DNA of 64,000 nt, from assembly GCF_010104355.1 (NCBI RefSeq), contig NZ_CP044972.1, positions 1,054,001-1,118,000 on the forward strand, given 5' to 3'. The position numbers were made by a program, and so were the translations under genes. The stretch comes from Hydrogenophaga sp. PBL-H3 (GTDB lineage: Bacteria > Pseudomonadota > Gammaproteobacteria > Burkholderiales > Burkholderiaceae_C). The notes under the pieces were generated by a model. The model did not search any database. It had not been told where the DNA came from and was given only the letters and a program-made list of their open reading frames with translations. Positions within the stretch are counted from its first letter, which is position 1; every line of letters begins with the position of its first letter. Below, in pieces: positions 36,645 through 45,312 of this stretch.

Positions 36645-37292
36645 TCAAGGCAGGCTCCCACGTCGAAAGAGTGTGCGACTGGGCGCTACGTCGGTCGGTT
36701 CGTCACCGAACACACCGGCTCGCTGCCTTGGCAGTGACGGCTTGTCCTCTAAGTGAGCGTCATGGTGAACGTGCACGCCCCGCATCCAGGCCATGAGGTC
36801 GATCGGGCTGGAGGTGCCAGCGCTGGTTGCCTCTGCCTGAGCACGGGACTTCTTGAGCTGCGGCTTTTGATGAGGTTGGTGTTGGGTCAGGCTGCCGCGC
36901 GATAGCTTGTCCAGGATCGCGCAGTGAGGCAGTTCGTTGCCATGGCAGGCCTTCACCAAGACCGAGAGCCCGTCCATCATCTGTTCGATTTCACGCCGCT
37001 TCTCTTCCAGGTCCGCCAGGTGCCGTTGCGCCACGGCCTTCACCTCGCGGCTCGTGCGCTGTGAATCGCTCCACAGGCCGATGAGCTCGGCGATCTGGGC
37101 CACCGAAAACCCCAGATGGCGCGACTGCCGGACGAATCGCAGTACCGAGACTTCACGATCACCATACAGACGGTAACCCGCATCGCTGCGCTCTGCCTCA
37201 GGCAGCAGGCCGATCTGTTCATAGTGGCGAATCATCTTGGCGGAGACGCCTGCGGCGGCAGCCGCCTCGCCAATGTTCATCAGAGTGGTCAT
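36645..37292 (-). CDS. cueR: CueR-like Cu(I)-responsive MerR regulator with C-terminal extension
   Basis: A 215-aa MerR-family protein. The N-terminal winged helix (N-I-G-E-A-A-A-A-A-G-V-S-A-K-M-I-R-H-Y-E) is followed by a dimerisation helix. The Cu(I) site is formed by Cys116 and Cys124 (C-H-G-N-E-L-P-H-C), matching the C-x7-C of CueR. CueR is about 135 residues; here about 80 extra residues follow and include a His cluster (V-H-V-H-H-D-A-H). It likely controls the divergent copZ/copA promoters next to it, each with a CueR-style operator. Confidence 0.85.
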   Translation of the reverse strand: MTTLMNIGEAAAAAGVSAKMIRHYEQIGLLPEAERSDAGYRLYGDREVSVLRFVRQSRHLGFSVAQIAELIGLWSDSQRTSREVKAVAQRHLADLEEKRREIEQMMDGLSVLVKACHGNELPHCAILDKLSRGSLTQHQPHQKPQLKKSRAQAEATSAGTSSPIDLMAWMRGVHVHHDAHLEDKPSLPRQRAGVFGDEPTDVAPSRTLFRRGSLP

Positions 37293-37392
37293 AGTGCGAT
37301 CCGGGGTTTGAATGACTCCAACGGTCGAAGGATGTAGCTTGTCATGGTGGGAAGGTCAAGGCCCTCACCGGGAGAGCCCTGAGGAGCGGGGT

Positions 37393-37584
37393 TCAAAGGG
37401 TTGGATAGCCAGCGTCAGCCAGCGCTTCGACCAGAACATCGCGGTCTTCACCGCTTTTCACGGTGATCAAACGCCGCGGCAGATCGACCTGGATCTCGCA
37501 TGCTGGATCAACCAGTTTCAGGGTGACGTTCACCTTGGAAGCGCAGTGGCCGCAGGTCATGTCGGGGAGGTGGAATTCGTGCAT
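37393..37584 (-). CDS. copZ: copper chaperone CopZ (HMA domain)
   Basis: A 63-aa single heavy-metal-associated domain with the metal motif M-T-C-G-H-C-A-S-K and the usual beta-alpha-beta length. It carries Cu(I) in the cytosol to the export ATPase. It is divergent from copA with two palindromic operators between them. Confidence 0.9.
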   Translation of the reverse strand: MHEFHLPDMTCGHCASKVNVTLKLVDPACEIQVDLPRRLITVKSGEDRDVLVEALADAGYPTL

Positions 37585-37617
37585 GGATGACTCCGTAAGA
37601 GGGTTGAGGGAACCCGC

Positions 37618-37648
37618 ACTGTGGGTATTGCCACGGTGGCAATGTCAA
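37618..37648 (-). promoter_or_regulatory. CueR-type promoter of copZ
   Basis: On the minus strand, -35 TTGACA (37648-37643) and a -10-like CACAGT (37623-37618) are 19 bases apart. The spacer holds the 17-base palindrome ATTGCCACGGTGGCAAT (37627-37643), the position and geometry of MerR/CueR-activated promoters. Confidence 0.75.
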
Positions 37649-37661
37649 GTCGCATCTGCCG

Positions 37662-37692
37662 TTGCGCTTGCCACCGTGGCAAGGCCAACCAT
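37662..37692 (+). promoter_or_regulatory. CueR-type promoter of copA
   Basis: On the plus strand, -35 TTGCGC (37662-37667) and -10 AACCAT (37687-37692) are 19 bases apart, with the palindrome CTTGCCACCGTGGCAAG (37667-37683) in the spacer. The layout parallels the E. coli copA promoter. Confidence 0.78.
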
Positions 37693-37722
37693 TCGCTCCA
37701 CCCTCAACCCTTGGAGTGCCTC

Positions 37723-39918
37723 ATGAACACCGCCACCTTGTCGCTCATCGAGCATCAGTTTCCCATCGAAGGCATGACCTGCGCCTCGTGCGTCGGCCGC
37801 GTCGAAAGAGCCTTGAAGGCCGTTGCTGGCGTGAAGGAGGTCAGCGTCAACCTGACCACCGAACGGGCCACGGTGAACGCGGCCTCTTCCACGCTGGCTG
37901 CCAGCCTGGTGGCTGCGGTGCAAAAGGCCGGTTACAGCGTGGGCGAAGAAACCAGTGCGGAGCCGGGTGCCGAGCCCGCAAAACGCAAGGGCGAACCCTG
38001 GTGGCCGGTGGCGCTGGCCGCTGCGCTGTCGCTGCCTTTGGTGCTGCCCATGTTCGCCATGCTCTTGGGCAGCGATTGGACGATCAATGGCTGGTTGCAG
38101 CTCGCATTGGCCACACCCGTTCAATTCTGGCTGGGTGCGCGCTTCTACCGCGCGGGCTGGAAGGCGGTGCGTGCCGGCGCTGGCAACATGGACCTGCTGG
38201 TGGCGCTGGGCACCAGCGCCGGATACGGCCTGAGCGTGTATCTGCTGTTCAAGCACGCCGAACACGGCATGCCGCACCTGTACTTCGAGGCTTCGGCGGT
38301 GATCATCACGCTGGTGCTGCTGGGCAAATGGCTGGAGTCGCGCGCCAAACGCCAGACCACGGCCGCCATCGCCGCCCTCAACGCCCTCAAGCCCGAGGTG
38401 GCGCGGGTGCGCATGCCTTATGGCGACGTGGACGTCGCCATTTCGCAGGTGAAGGTGGGTGACACCGTGGTGATTCGCCCGGGTGAGCGCGTTCCGGTGG
38501 ACGGTGTCATCACCATCGGCTCCAGCCAGGTGGACGAATCGCTGATCACGGGCGAGAGTCTGCCGGTGGCCAAACACGCGGGCGACAAGGTCACCGGCGG
38601 TGCTGTCAACGCCGAAGGACTGCTGCTGGTGGAGACCACTGCGGTGGGTGCCGAGTCAACGCTCTCGCGCATTGTGCGCATGGTCGAATCGGCGCAGGCG
38701 AAGAAAGCCCCGATCCAGCGAATCGTGGACCAGGTGAGCGCCATCTTTGTGCCGGTGGTGCTGCTGATCGCCGCACTCACCCTGCTGGGCTGGGGCCTGA
38801 CCACCGGAAACTGGGAGCAGGCCATTTTGAACGCGGTGGCGGTGCTGGTGATCGCCTGTCCTTGTGCACTGGGCCTGGCGACACCGACTGCCATCATGGC
38901 GGGCACCGGGGTGGCCGCTCGCCAGGGCATCCTGATCAAGGATGCCGAAGCGCTGGAGGTCGCGCACCGCATTGACACCGTCGCGTTCGACAAGACGGGC
39001 ACGCTCACCGAAGGCAAGCCGACGCTGGTCGCGGCGGTGCCGGCCCCCGGCCACGACGATGAGTTGCTGTCCTGGAGTGCCGCGATCCAGGCGGGTAGCG
39101 AGCACCCGCTGGCACGCGCAGTGATGAACGCCGCTGAAGAGGCCGGCCTTGAGCTGCTCTCAGCCGCCAAGGTGAGCGCCGTGCCGGGACGCGGCATGTC
39201 GGCCGAGGTGCAGGGTCGTGCATTGCGTCTGGGCAGTCCGCGATACATGCAGGAACTGGGCGTGGACACTTCGGCACTGGCCGGACCCGCCCGCCAGCTC
39301 GAAGACGAAGGACGCACGGTCTCATGGCTCGCCGACGTGACGCAAGCACCTGTTCTGGTGGGCATGCTGGCTTTTGGCGATGCGCCCAAGGCCAGCGCCA
39401 TCATCGCCATTCGGAGCCTGCAAGCTCTGGGCATTCGCACGGTGATGGTCACTGGCGACAACCTGGGAAGCGCGATGGCCGTCGGGAGTGCTCTGGGCAT
39501 TGACCAGATCGAAGCCCAGGTGTTGCCGGCAGACAAGGCAGCCATCGTGAACCAGCTCAAGGGAGGAGGCCGCTCTGTGGCCATGGTGGGCGACGGCATC
39601 AACGATGCCCCTGCGCTGGCCTCGGCCGACGTGGGCATTGCCATGTCCACTGGCACCGACGTGGCCATGCACGCCGCCGGGATCACCCTGATGCGGGGCG
39701 ACCCCGCGCTGGTGGCCGACGCGATCGACATCTCGCGCCGCACCTACCGCAAGATCCGCCAGAACCTGTTCTGGGCCTTCGCCTACAACGTGATCGGCAT
39801 CCCGCTGGCGGTGGCCGGTCTGCTCAACCCAGTGGTGGCGGGTGCTGCCATGGCGCTGAGCAGCGTGAGTGTGGTGAGCAACGCGCTGCTGCTGCGGGGT
39901 TGGAAACGCCGAGGGTAA
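37723..39918 (+). CDS. copA: Cu(I)-exporting P1B-type ATPase CopA
   Basis: A 731-aa ATPase with one N-terminal HMA domain (G-M-T-C-A-S-C, about residues 16-22), eight predicted transmembrane helices, and the T-G-E-S loop. The metal site is C-P-C in [18 protein letters not shown] and G-D-G-I-N-D-A-P complete the catalytic set. The ATG at 37723 has GGAG six bases upstream; earlier in-frame codons would run through the promoter. It pumps cytosolic Cu(I) to the periplasm for the CusCBA pump and the oxidase. Controlled by the adjacent CueR-like site. Confidence 0.93.
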   Translation: MNTATLSLIEHQFPIEGMTCASCVGRVERALKAVAGVKEVSVNLTTERATVNAASSTLAASLVAAVQKAGYSVGEETSAEPGAEPAKRKGEPWWPVALAAALSLPLVLPMFAMLLGSDWTINGWLQLALATPVQFWLGARFYRAGWKAVRAGAGNMDLLVALGTSAGYGLSVYLLFKHAEHGMPHLYFEASAVIITLVLLGKWLESRAKRQTTAAIAALNALKPEVARVRMPYGDVDVAISQVKVGDTVVIRPGERVPVDGVITIGSSQVDESLITGESLPVAKHAGDKVTGGAVNAEGLLLVETTAVGAESTLSRIVRMVESAQAKKAPIQRIVDQVSAIFVPVVLLIAALTLLGWGLTTGNWEQAILNAVAVLVIACPCALGLATPTAIMAGTGVAARQGILIKDAEALEVAHRIDTVAFDKTGTLTEGKPTLVAAVPAPGHDDELLSWSAAIQAGSEHPLARAVMNAAEEAGLELLSAAKVSAVPGRGMSAEVQGRALRLGSPRYMQELGVDTSALAGPARQLEDEGRTVSWLADVTQAPVLVGMLAFGDAPKASAIIAIRSLQALGIRTVMVTGDNLGSAMAVGSALGIDQIEAQVLPADKAAIVNQLKGGGRSVAMVGDGINDAPALASADVGIAMSTGTDVAMHAAGITLMRGDPALVADAIDISRRTYRKIRQNLFWAFAYNVIGIPLAVAGLLNPVVAGAAMALSSVSVVSNALLLRGWKRRG

Positions 39919-39939
39919 GTCCTGAAGCGTGTTCGAAGT

Positions 39940-39967
39940 GGGCGCTGTAACAAAAGTCGCAGCGCCC
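39940..39967. terminator. bidirectional hairpin after copA
   Basis: GGGCGCTG and CAGCGCCC form an eight-base stem with a 12-base loop between the convergent copA gene and the transmembrane-anchor pseudogene. No T-tract is present on either side. Confidence 0.45.
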
Positions 39968-39972
39968 TGCAT

Positions 39973-40637
39973 TCACTTCATTTGCTTGATGTCGGTGTAG
40001 TCACCGCGCGTGCGCAGGATGACCTTGACGTTGGCCTGGCCCCGGTTGCGCCAGTACCAGCCGTGGTTGCCCGTGAATGCCGCTTCCAGCACGCCTTTAT
40101 CGGCCGCAACCCCACGGCCTTTTTCGTAGCTGATCGATTTGCCCGATGCATCTCAGTGCGTGTCGAAGTTCACCTCTCCACCTTCGACCACCCACGAATA
40201 CTCGGCTTTGGCACCCTGGACCATCTTCAGCTTGATCTCAGTGCCCTCTCCAGGCGTCAAGGTGCGGGCACTTCGTCGCGCCAATCAATCTTGGGGGCTG
40301 CGGCAGCTACTGGCGCTGGTGCGGGTGCTGGAGTCGAAGGCTGGGCAGCGCCGGCCGTGGCTATGCCATCGGCGCCGTCTGCCTGCGCGGGAGATGCTGG
40401 AACAGCAGCAGCGTCGGCAGCAGCTTCTGCCGCCAGTTGCTGCTTGATCTCGCCCATCTCGGTCATGCGCAAGACGCGGCCGATGTCGGTGGGATCGACG
40501 CCGTATTCGGCTGGCAGCACGACGGCTACCAGAAGAACAATTGCAGCCACGGCGGCGAGGATGTTGGTGTGGTGGTTAGGGGAGCTGCTTGAGCTCGGGT
40601 TGAAGGCGAGGCTCCTGCGGATCTGAAGCAGCCTCAC
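39973..40637 (-). pseudogene. broken 'transmembrane anchor protein' of metal operons
   Basis: The N-terminal part, from the GTG at 40637, reads into a hydrophobic helix with L-P-A-E-Y-G-V-D-P-T, then E-M-G-E-I-K and an Ala/Pro-rich linker. It stops at 40257-40259 after W-R-D-E-V-P-A-P. A -1/+1 shift joins L-T-P-G-E-G-T-E-I-K and the typical C-terminus (G-N-H-G-W-Y-W-R-N-R, then L-R-T-R-G-D-Y). A further in-frame TGA lies near 40154-40156 after F-D-T-H. The gene thus carries at least two disabling lesions. Homologues occur beside cation exporters. Confidence 0.75.
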
Positions 40638-40752
40638 TGCTTCTTCATATCGCCGTGCCCAGCATGGCCAGCCATGGCGTCCTTGCCGTGATCGGCGAGT
40701 TGGGCGTCAAACTATTCGTGCAGCGCATACACGAGGTCGAGATCACCTGCGC
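40634..40752 (-). pseudogene. 3' remnant of a His-rich-tailed gene
   Basis: A frame with an internal stop (L-V-Y-A-L-H-E-stop-F-D-A-Q-L) ends in G-H-A-G-H-G-D-M-K-K-Q. Its TGA overlaps the GTG of the anchor pseudogene, so it was the preceding gene of that operon. The 5' part is gone. The family is unknown; the His-rich tail suggests metal binding. Confidence 0.4.
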
Positions 40753-40774
40753 ATCGGGTCCGGTCTGAAGTCCG

Positions 40775-40897
40775 TGGTAACCGAACTGGCCGTGACCCAC
40801 TAGGCGCTTTACCCCACTTTTGCCACGCTGAAAAAAGACGGCGTGGTGTTCCGAGAGACAGGGTTCATCGCACTGGCGCGCGACCAAAGGCGCTGAG
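40775..40897 (+). pseudogene. 3' remnant of a Crp/Fnr-type regulator
   Basis: The plus-strand frame reads L-A-V-T-H-stop-A-L-Y-P-T-F-A-T-L, then K-K-D-G-V-V. This resembles the recognition-helix region of Crp/Fnr-family proteins (L-A-V-T-H-E-A-L-Y-R). An internal TAG and the lack of an upstream domain mark it as dead. It lies back to back with the minus-strand remnant, as if a deletion removed both 5' ends and their shared promoter. Confidence 0.4.
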
Positions 40898-41000
40898 AAC
40901 CAACGTGCGCTGTCCAATGCGTCGCCATGCGCGAGAAATCGCCGTCAAGTGCTGCGCCCTCGCACCAAAGTCACGAGGCAATCGCTCATGCTCACGGCGA

Positions 41001-41654
41001 CTACCGAAGGCGCTCCACCTCTCTCTTGACCAGCTCGAAGAGCTGATCCGGATCGGTCGAAGACAGCGGCTTACCGTTGACGAAGAAGGTCGGGGTGGCT
41101 CGAACCCCGATCGCCTTCAGATCCACGACGTCTTGCGCCAGCAAGGCATCCACCGAACCAGCGGCGATGTACTGGCGTGCCTGCTCCACGTCCAGGCCGA
41201 CCGATTGCGCAATGGCCCACGCTCGCAAGGAGGCGTTCGTGCGTTGACCCGTCCACGCCCGCTGCCCGTCCAGCAAGGCGTCAAGCACAGGTTCAAATTT
41301 CCGCTGTGCACGCGCTGCTTCAAGAATCCTCACCGCTTCCACAGACGCCTCCCTATGAAACGGCGTGTACCGAATCACCAAGCGCGTCTCACGCGGAAAC
41401 GCCGCCAGGATCTGTTTCACGCGAGGATGGAAGGCCTTGCACGCCTCACAGGCGGGATCGAAGAACTCGACGATGGTGACCGGCGCATCCTCGGCACCAA
41501 TGATCGGCGAGTGCGGTCGCACCATCGCGCCGGCCTGCTCTGAAGCCTGCAACGCCGCAAGCTGCAGCGTGTGTCGCTGATAAAGAAAGACGGCGGCAGC
41601 AAACACCGCGAGGGCGGCCAGCGCCGAGAGGAAAACAATGTGGCGGCGGGTCAT
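41001..41654 (-). CDS. DsbA-family thiol:disulfide protein
   Basis: A 217-aa thioredoxin-fold protein with an N-terminal membrane anchor (about residues 5-25). The active site is C-E-A-C in F-F-D-P-A-C-E-A-C-K, and the cis-Pro loop reads T-P-T-F-F-V-N-G. It is closely similar to the second DsbA-like protein at 42708-43364 (same P-V-T-I-V-E-F-F-D-P-A-C context). It probably oxidises or isomerises periplasmic thiols, perhaps protecting or loading copper proteins. The start ATG at 41654 is chosen for the anchor. Confidence 0.85.
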   Translation of the reverse strand: MTRRHIVFLSALAALAVFAAAVFLYQRHTLQLAALQASEQAGAMVRPHSPIIGAEDAPVTIVEFFDPACEACKAFHPRVKQILAAFPRETRLVIRYTPFHREASVEAVRILEAARAQRKFEPVLDALLDGQRAWTGQRTNASLRAWAIAQSVGLDVEQARQYIAAGSVDALLAQDVVDLKAIGVRATPTFFVNGKPLSSTDPDQLFELVKREVERLR

Positions 41655-41739
41655 GCAGTGGCACCCAACGCGTTTGATACCGACGCTCGGTGAGAGACAG
41701 ACGCATTGGCTTCTTTCATGGTCAGCAGGCCCTCTTGTT

Positions 41740-42063
41740 TCATGCTCGGGGTTGGTACGCAATGATCGCCATGCCCGCCAGCGTGACCGCCACGCCCACC
41801 CCATCCCAGATCGACGGGCGAACGCCATCGACCGACCAGAGCCATGCCAGCGCAACCGCCACATAGACCCCGCCGTAGGCCGCGTATACCCGCCCCGAGG
41901 GCGCGGCGTGGAGGGTCAGCAGCCAGGCGAAGGTGGCCAGGCTCACGGCCGCTGCGGGCAACAACAGCCAGCCCGACCCCTGACCGCGCAGCCACAACAA
42001 CGGCAAGTAGCAACCCACGATCTCGGCGATGGCGGTGGCCAGGTAGAGCAGCAGTGTTTTCAT
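41740..42063 (-). CDS. ynfA: YnfA/UPF0060 small membrane protein
   Basis: A 107-aa protein with four hydrophobic helices and the family signatures A-E-I-x-G-C-Y-L-P, A-A-Y-G-G-V-Y and a D-G-V-R-P-S-x-W-D-x-x-G segment. It resembles small-multidrug-resistance transporters in size, and YnfA has been linked to efflux of toxic compounds. It lies 15 bases downstream of the SCO gene and is likely in the same transcript. Confidence 0.88.
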   Translation of the reverse strand: MKTLLLYLATAIAEIVGCYLPLLWLRGQGSGWLLLPAAAVSLATFAWLLTLHAAPSGRVYAAYGGVYVAVALAWLWSVDGVRPSIWDGVGVAVTLAGMAIIAYQPRA

Positions 42064-42078
42064 ACCGGCAACGGGTAG

Positions 42079-42711
42079 TCAGGCGTCCATGGATTTCAGC
42101 AGGGCCAGGATGTATTGGGCGATCACGGCGGGCTCGGTCCCGTAACTCGAAAACAGGCGCACGGCTCCGTTGGTGTCGAACACGTACTTACCCGCCGAAT
42201 GGTCCATCGTGTACGAGGTGGGTGTCGAGCCCTCGGCTTTTCGGTAGTAGATCTTGAAGCTGTCAGCGACGGCCTTGAGCTCGGTCGGTTCAGGGCGCAG
42301 CGCCAGAAAGCTCGGGTCGAAGTTGGTCATGTACTCCTTGAGTAAGGGCAACGTATCGCGCTCCGGGTCCACTGTGATGAAGAGCACCTGCAACTGCTTG
42401 CCTTGATCGCCCATGAGGCGTTTTACCTCGGCCAGGGTGGTCATGGAGGTGGGGCACACATCGGGGCACTGCGTGAAGCCGAAAAACACCACCACAGCCT
42501 TACCGCGGAAATCGGCCATGGTGCGCACCTGCCCGGTGTGGTCGGTGAGCTTTAGGTCCTGTGCAAAAGCAGCCCCTGTGATGTCGGTGCTCTTGAAGGT
42601 GGGCGCCTGGGGCGAACAGCCCGCCAGGAGACCACCTGACGCAAACCACGAAGCGCTCAACACCAACACCTTGCGTCGGTTGAAAGGACGTACGGGAGCC
42701 ATCTCTCTCAT
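42079..42711 (-). CDS. SCO1/SenC-family copper-binding lipoprotein
   Basis: A 210-aa protein with a lipobox (L-L-A-G-C-S), the thioredoxin-like SCO domain and the copper motif C-P-D-V-C-P in F-T-Q-C-P-D-V-C-P-T. A distal metal-ligand His is present in Y-T-M-D-H-S. SCO proteins deliver copper to the Cu(A) centre of oxidases or act as periplasmic thiol reductants. The ATG overlaps the stop of the preceding dsbA-like gene (ATGA). Confidence 0.9.
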   Translation of the reverse strand: MREMAPVRPFNRRKVLVLSASWFASGGLLAGCSPQAPTFKSTDITGAAFAQDLKLTDHTGQVRTMADFRGKAVVVFFGFTQCPDVCPTSMTTLAEVKRLMGDQGKQLQVLFITVDPERDTLPLLKEYMTNFDPSFLALRPEPTELKAVADSFKIYYRKAEGSTPTSYTMDHSAGKYVFDTNGAVRLFSSYGTEPAVIAQYILALLKSMDA

Positions 42712-43364
42712 TTCTTCACCTTGGCCAATTCTTCTGCTACCAGTGCGGCAAGCTGATCGGGCCCGAAACTGGACAGGCTGCGGCCGTTGACGAAGAAGGT
42801 GGGCGTCTTGGTGACTTGCAGCGCGGTAAGGTCTTCTATGTCCTGCTGCAGGACTGCCTGCATACCGGGTTTTTCCATGTCCTGCCGCGCCTTGACGAGG
42901 TCCAGCCCGGCCTGCTCGGCTACCTTGAATGCGGTCTCGATGCTGGGTTGACCGTGGTCGGCCCAGGCGGGCTGCGCGGCCAACAACGATTCCAGCACCG
43001 GCTGGTACTTGGCCTGGCTCTTGGCCGACTCCAGCAGCTTGACCACCACGTCCGAACCCTGGTGAAACGGCGCGTACCGGATCACGAGCCGCACGTCGTT
43101 GGGGTACTGGGCCATGAGGTTCTTGACGATGGGATAAAACGCGCGGCAGGTCTCGCAGGCGGGGTCAAAGAACTCGACGATGGTGACGGGTGCGTTCTGC
43201 GGGCCGAACACCGGTGAGTGCATGCGCACCAGGCGGGTCTGCTCGGCCTTGACCTGCACGTCCTGCGCGGTCTGCACCCGCGATTGATAGGCGTTCATGC
43301 CCAGGTAGAAGAACAAGGCAACGATGGCCACCAGGCCGATGACGGTGAATTTTTTGGCGTTCAT
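42708..43364 (-). CDS. DsbA-family thiol:disulfide protein
   Basis: A 218-aa membrane-anchored thioredoxin-fold protein: helix at about 6-23, active site C-E-T-C in F-F-D-P-A-C-E-T-C-R, cis-Pro loop T-P-T-F-F-V-N-G. It sits between DsbB-like and SCO genes and overlaps both by four bases, so the three are tightly coupled. The DsbB-like protein is its likely re-oxidant. Confidence 0.88.
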   Translation of the reverse strand: MNAKKFTVIGLVAIVALFFYLGMNAYQSRVQTAQDVQVKAEQTRLVRMHSPVFGPQNAPVTIVEFFDPACETCRAFYPIVKNLMAQYPNDVRLVIRYAPFHQGSDVVVKLLESAKSQAKYQPVLESLLAAQPAWADHGQPSIETAFKVAEQAGLDLVKARQDMEKPGMQAVLQQDIEDLTALQVTKTPTFFVNGRSLSSFGPDQLAALVAEELAKVKK

Positions 43365-43777
43365 GAACGGGACTTTCTCAAATAGACAAAAAGCAGGAAG
43401 GCGATGGCGATGAAGGCCAGGAGAGACAACCAGGGAATCTGGATGCCGTTCAGGATCTCTAGGCTCTGTTCGCTGCACGAAGGCCCGGCGCCGCAGGGCA
43501 CCCACCACTGGGGCACCCACCCAGCGATCAGCGCGGTGTGGTAGCCCGCGATGGCGGCACCACCCAAGGCCAGCGGCAACGCGTACACCGCACCGCGGCG
43601 GTCTTCGGCGAACGCGGCCATGCCCAGGATGATGGCCAACGGGAACATGCAGATGCGCTGATACCAGCAGAGCAGACAGGGCGTCATGCCCATGACTTCA
43701 CCGATAAAAAGCGCCCCGAGAGTGGACGCAAGAGCGAAGGCCCAGGCGCCCAGGATCCAGAACCATCCACGCTTCAT
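43361..43777 (-). CDS. DsbB-family disulfide bond formation protein
   Basis: A 138-aa inner-membrane protein with four helices. The first periplasmic loop has C-L-L-C in T-P-C-L-L-C-W-Y-Q-R, and the second has P-C-G-A-G-P-S-C. It passes electrons from the DsbA partner to quinone. It overlaps lspA upstream and dsbA downstream (ATGA in both cases). Confidence 0.9.
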   Translation of the reverse strand: MKRGWFWILGAWAFALASTLGALFIGEVMGMTPCLLCWYQRICMFPLAIILGMAAFAEDRRGAVYALPLALGGAAIAGYHTALIAGWVPQWWVPCGAGPSCSEQSLEILNGIQIPWLSLLAFIAIAFLLFVYLRKSRS

Positions 43778-44298
43778 GAAGGAAGCTCCTCAGGGGTTTT
43801 GCGGGTCGGTTGGCGCGGTGGCGCTTTCAATGAAGCAAGGCACCAGGTCAGCGCGGCGCAGACGATGAAGACATCGGCGAGATTGAAGGCCGGCCAATGG
43901 ATGTTGCGCCAGTGAAAGTCGAGGAAATCCACCACAGCGCCGATCTGGACGCGGTCCACGAGGTTGCCGCCACCACCGCCAGCCACAAAGGCGCCCAGCC
44001 AGCGGTCCATCGGTTCGGCTTGCCGCGCGAGGCTTACCACTGAAACGAAGCCCACCACCAGCACCGAAACGCCGATGAAAAACCAGCGTTGCCAGCCACC
44101 GGCATCCGCCAAAAACGAGAATGCCGCACCTGCGTTGAGCACATGCACGAAGTTGAACCAGTCGGTGACCCGAACCGCTTCACCCAGTTCGAGGATGGTG
44201 GAGAAATACGATTTGCTGAGTTGATCAACAAACAAGAGAGCCGCGACGGCAGCAAGCCAAGTCCATCGCGGGTTTCGCTGGGTCCAGCGAGTATTCAT
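43774..44298 (-). CDS. lspA: lipoprotein signal peptidase
   Basis: A 174-aa four-helix membrane protease. The catalytic aspartates are seen in G-G-N-L-V-D-R and in F-N-L-A-D-V-F-I, with N-A-G-A-A-F-S-F-L before them. Extra lspA copies occur in mobile metal-resistance operons and may process the SCO and other lipoproteins nearby. I chose the ATG at 44298; an upstream start would lengthen the N-terminus without support. Confidence 0.92.
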   Translation of the reverse strand: MNTRWTQRNPRWTWLAAVAALLFVDQLSKSYFSTILELGEAVRVTDWFNFVHVLNAGAAFSFLADAGGWQRWFFIGVSVLVVGFVSVVSLARQAEPMDRWLGAFVAGGGGGNLVDRVQIGAVVDFLDFHWRNIHWPAFNLADVFIVCAALTWCLASLKAPPRQPTRKTPEELPS

Positions 44299-44393
44299 GA
44301 GAGAGTCCTTCCAAAACGATCCGGGGATGACCACCGCATGAGGTGATGGCCACTTGATGCCAGCGGATCGGGGAAGAGGTGCCTGTCAGCGCA

Positions 44394-44768
44394 TCAGGCG
44401 AAAACGTTCATCCCCGAGCCTTGCGGGGCGGACCATTGGGGCCTGTAGGGTTGCTCGTGCCAGGGCAACAAGACAAGTTCAACGAGGTGCTCACCTCGCT
44501 CGATGCCAGCTGGGTCCACAACGGTCTCGGTCGTTGCCATCACGGCGGCCGTGCAGTTGGCGTGACAGGTGCCACAGTCAAGATCGAACCCAAAAACGTC
44601 GGAGCCCATGCCGTCCGTGCCGGAAATCACCGGCTGGTGGATGGGCTGGTGGTGATTGGTTGGAGATTGCTCGAAGGCCGCCCCATGGCCGCAGCAGTCA
44701 GCATCCGCTGCGGCAGAGAACTGCAACGGCAGCAGTGTGAGCATCAAAAGAGCCAAGAACAGACGCAT
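44394..44768 (-). CDS. CzcI-like periplasmic protein
   Basis: A 124-aa exported protein whose N-terminus (R-L-F-L-A-L-L-M-L-T-L-L-P-L-Q-F-S) strongly resembles CzcI. Cys/His motifs follow (D-C-C-G-H, D-C-G-T-C-H-A-N-C). CzcI accompanies cobalt-zinc-cadmium systems and seems to modulate their expression. It lies upstream of the lspA operon with 95 bases between. Confidence 0.7.
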   Translation of the reverse strand: MRLFLALLMLTLLPLQFSAAADADCCGHGAAFEQSPTNHHQPIHQPVISGTDGMGSDVFGFDLDCGTCHANCTAAVMATTETVVDPAGIERGEHLVELVLLPWHEQPYRPQWSAPQGSGMNVFA

Positions 44769-44814
44769 AGTTGAATTTTAGGGCCGTGGGATAGACCAGT
44801 TGATGTGTGGCAGT

Positions 44815-45282
44815 TCACGGCGGGAGCACTTCGCCCATCGATAACCGCCTAGCGAGCAGGCGCCAACGGCGCTGTCGGTGCCGGTAAAACGCTTGTGCAA
44901 ACAACCAGACTGGGAGCGTGAGCAGGCCCGCATCGATGATTACCGAATCCTTGTAGCGGGTTCGCCCGGCGTTTGATGTGATCGAGATGGTGTGGTCCCA
45001 AACCTTGACCAGGGCGCTGTGGCCGTTGTCACGGAGCAGGAATCCTCCCCCAGACTGAGGAAAGGAGATCACGATGGCTTGTTTGCCAAAAGGCAGGAAG
45101 CCCAGTAGTCGCACTGCGACCCAGAAGGTGCCCTCGGACCATTCCACGGGCCAAGAGCTTGGGTTGATCGGTGCGAAGTGAACCAACGGATGGGCAACGA
45201 ACTTGAGCAGTTGCGTTGTCTTGGCATTGGCGACCGCTTGCTCAACCGAGCAGTCAAGCAATGTGGAAACATCGATTCGCAC
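44815..45282 (-). CDS. hypothetical protein with C-terminal membrane segment
   Basis: A 155-aa protein beginning with GTG. The layout (a beta-rich soluble part with W-P-V-E-W-S-E-G-T-F-W-V, then a hydrophobic stretch L-L-T-L-P-V-W-L-F-A and a basic tail) is reminiscent of SRPBCC-type proteins, but I cannot confirm this. It lies 30 bases after the DUF3703 gene and is probably in the czcD operon. Confidence 0.55.
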   Translation of the reverse strand: MRIDVSTLLDCSVEQAVANAKTTQLLKFVAHPLVHFAPINPSSWPVEWSEGTFWVAVRLLGFLPFGKQAIVISFPQSGGGFLLRDNGHSALVKVWDHTISITSNAGRTRYKDSVIIDAGLLTLPVWLFAQAFYRHRQRRWRLLARRLSMGEVLPP

Positions 45283-45312
45283 GTTTTGGCCGGCGGTTTC
45301 GCGGGACGATCT

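Noticed and set aside
39982-40626. 214-codon plus-strand open frame over the anchor pseudogene
   Set aside because: The minus strand gives a recognisable protein with two lesions; the plus frame is an Ala/Ser/Gly-rich shadow.
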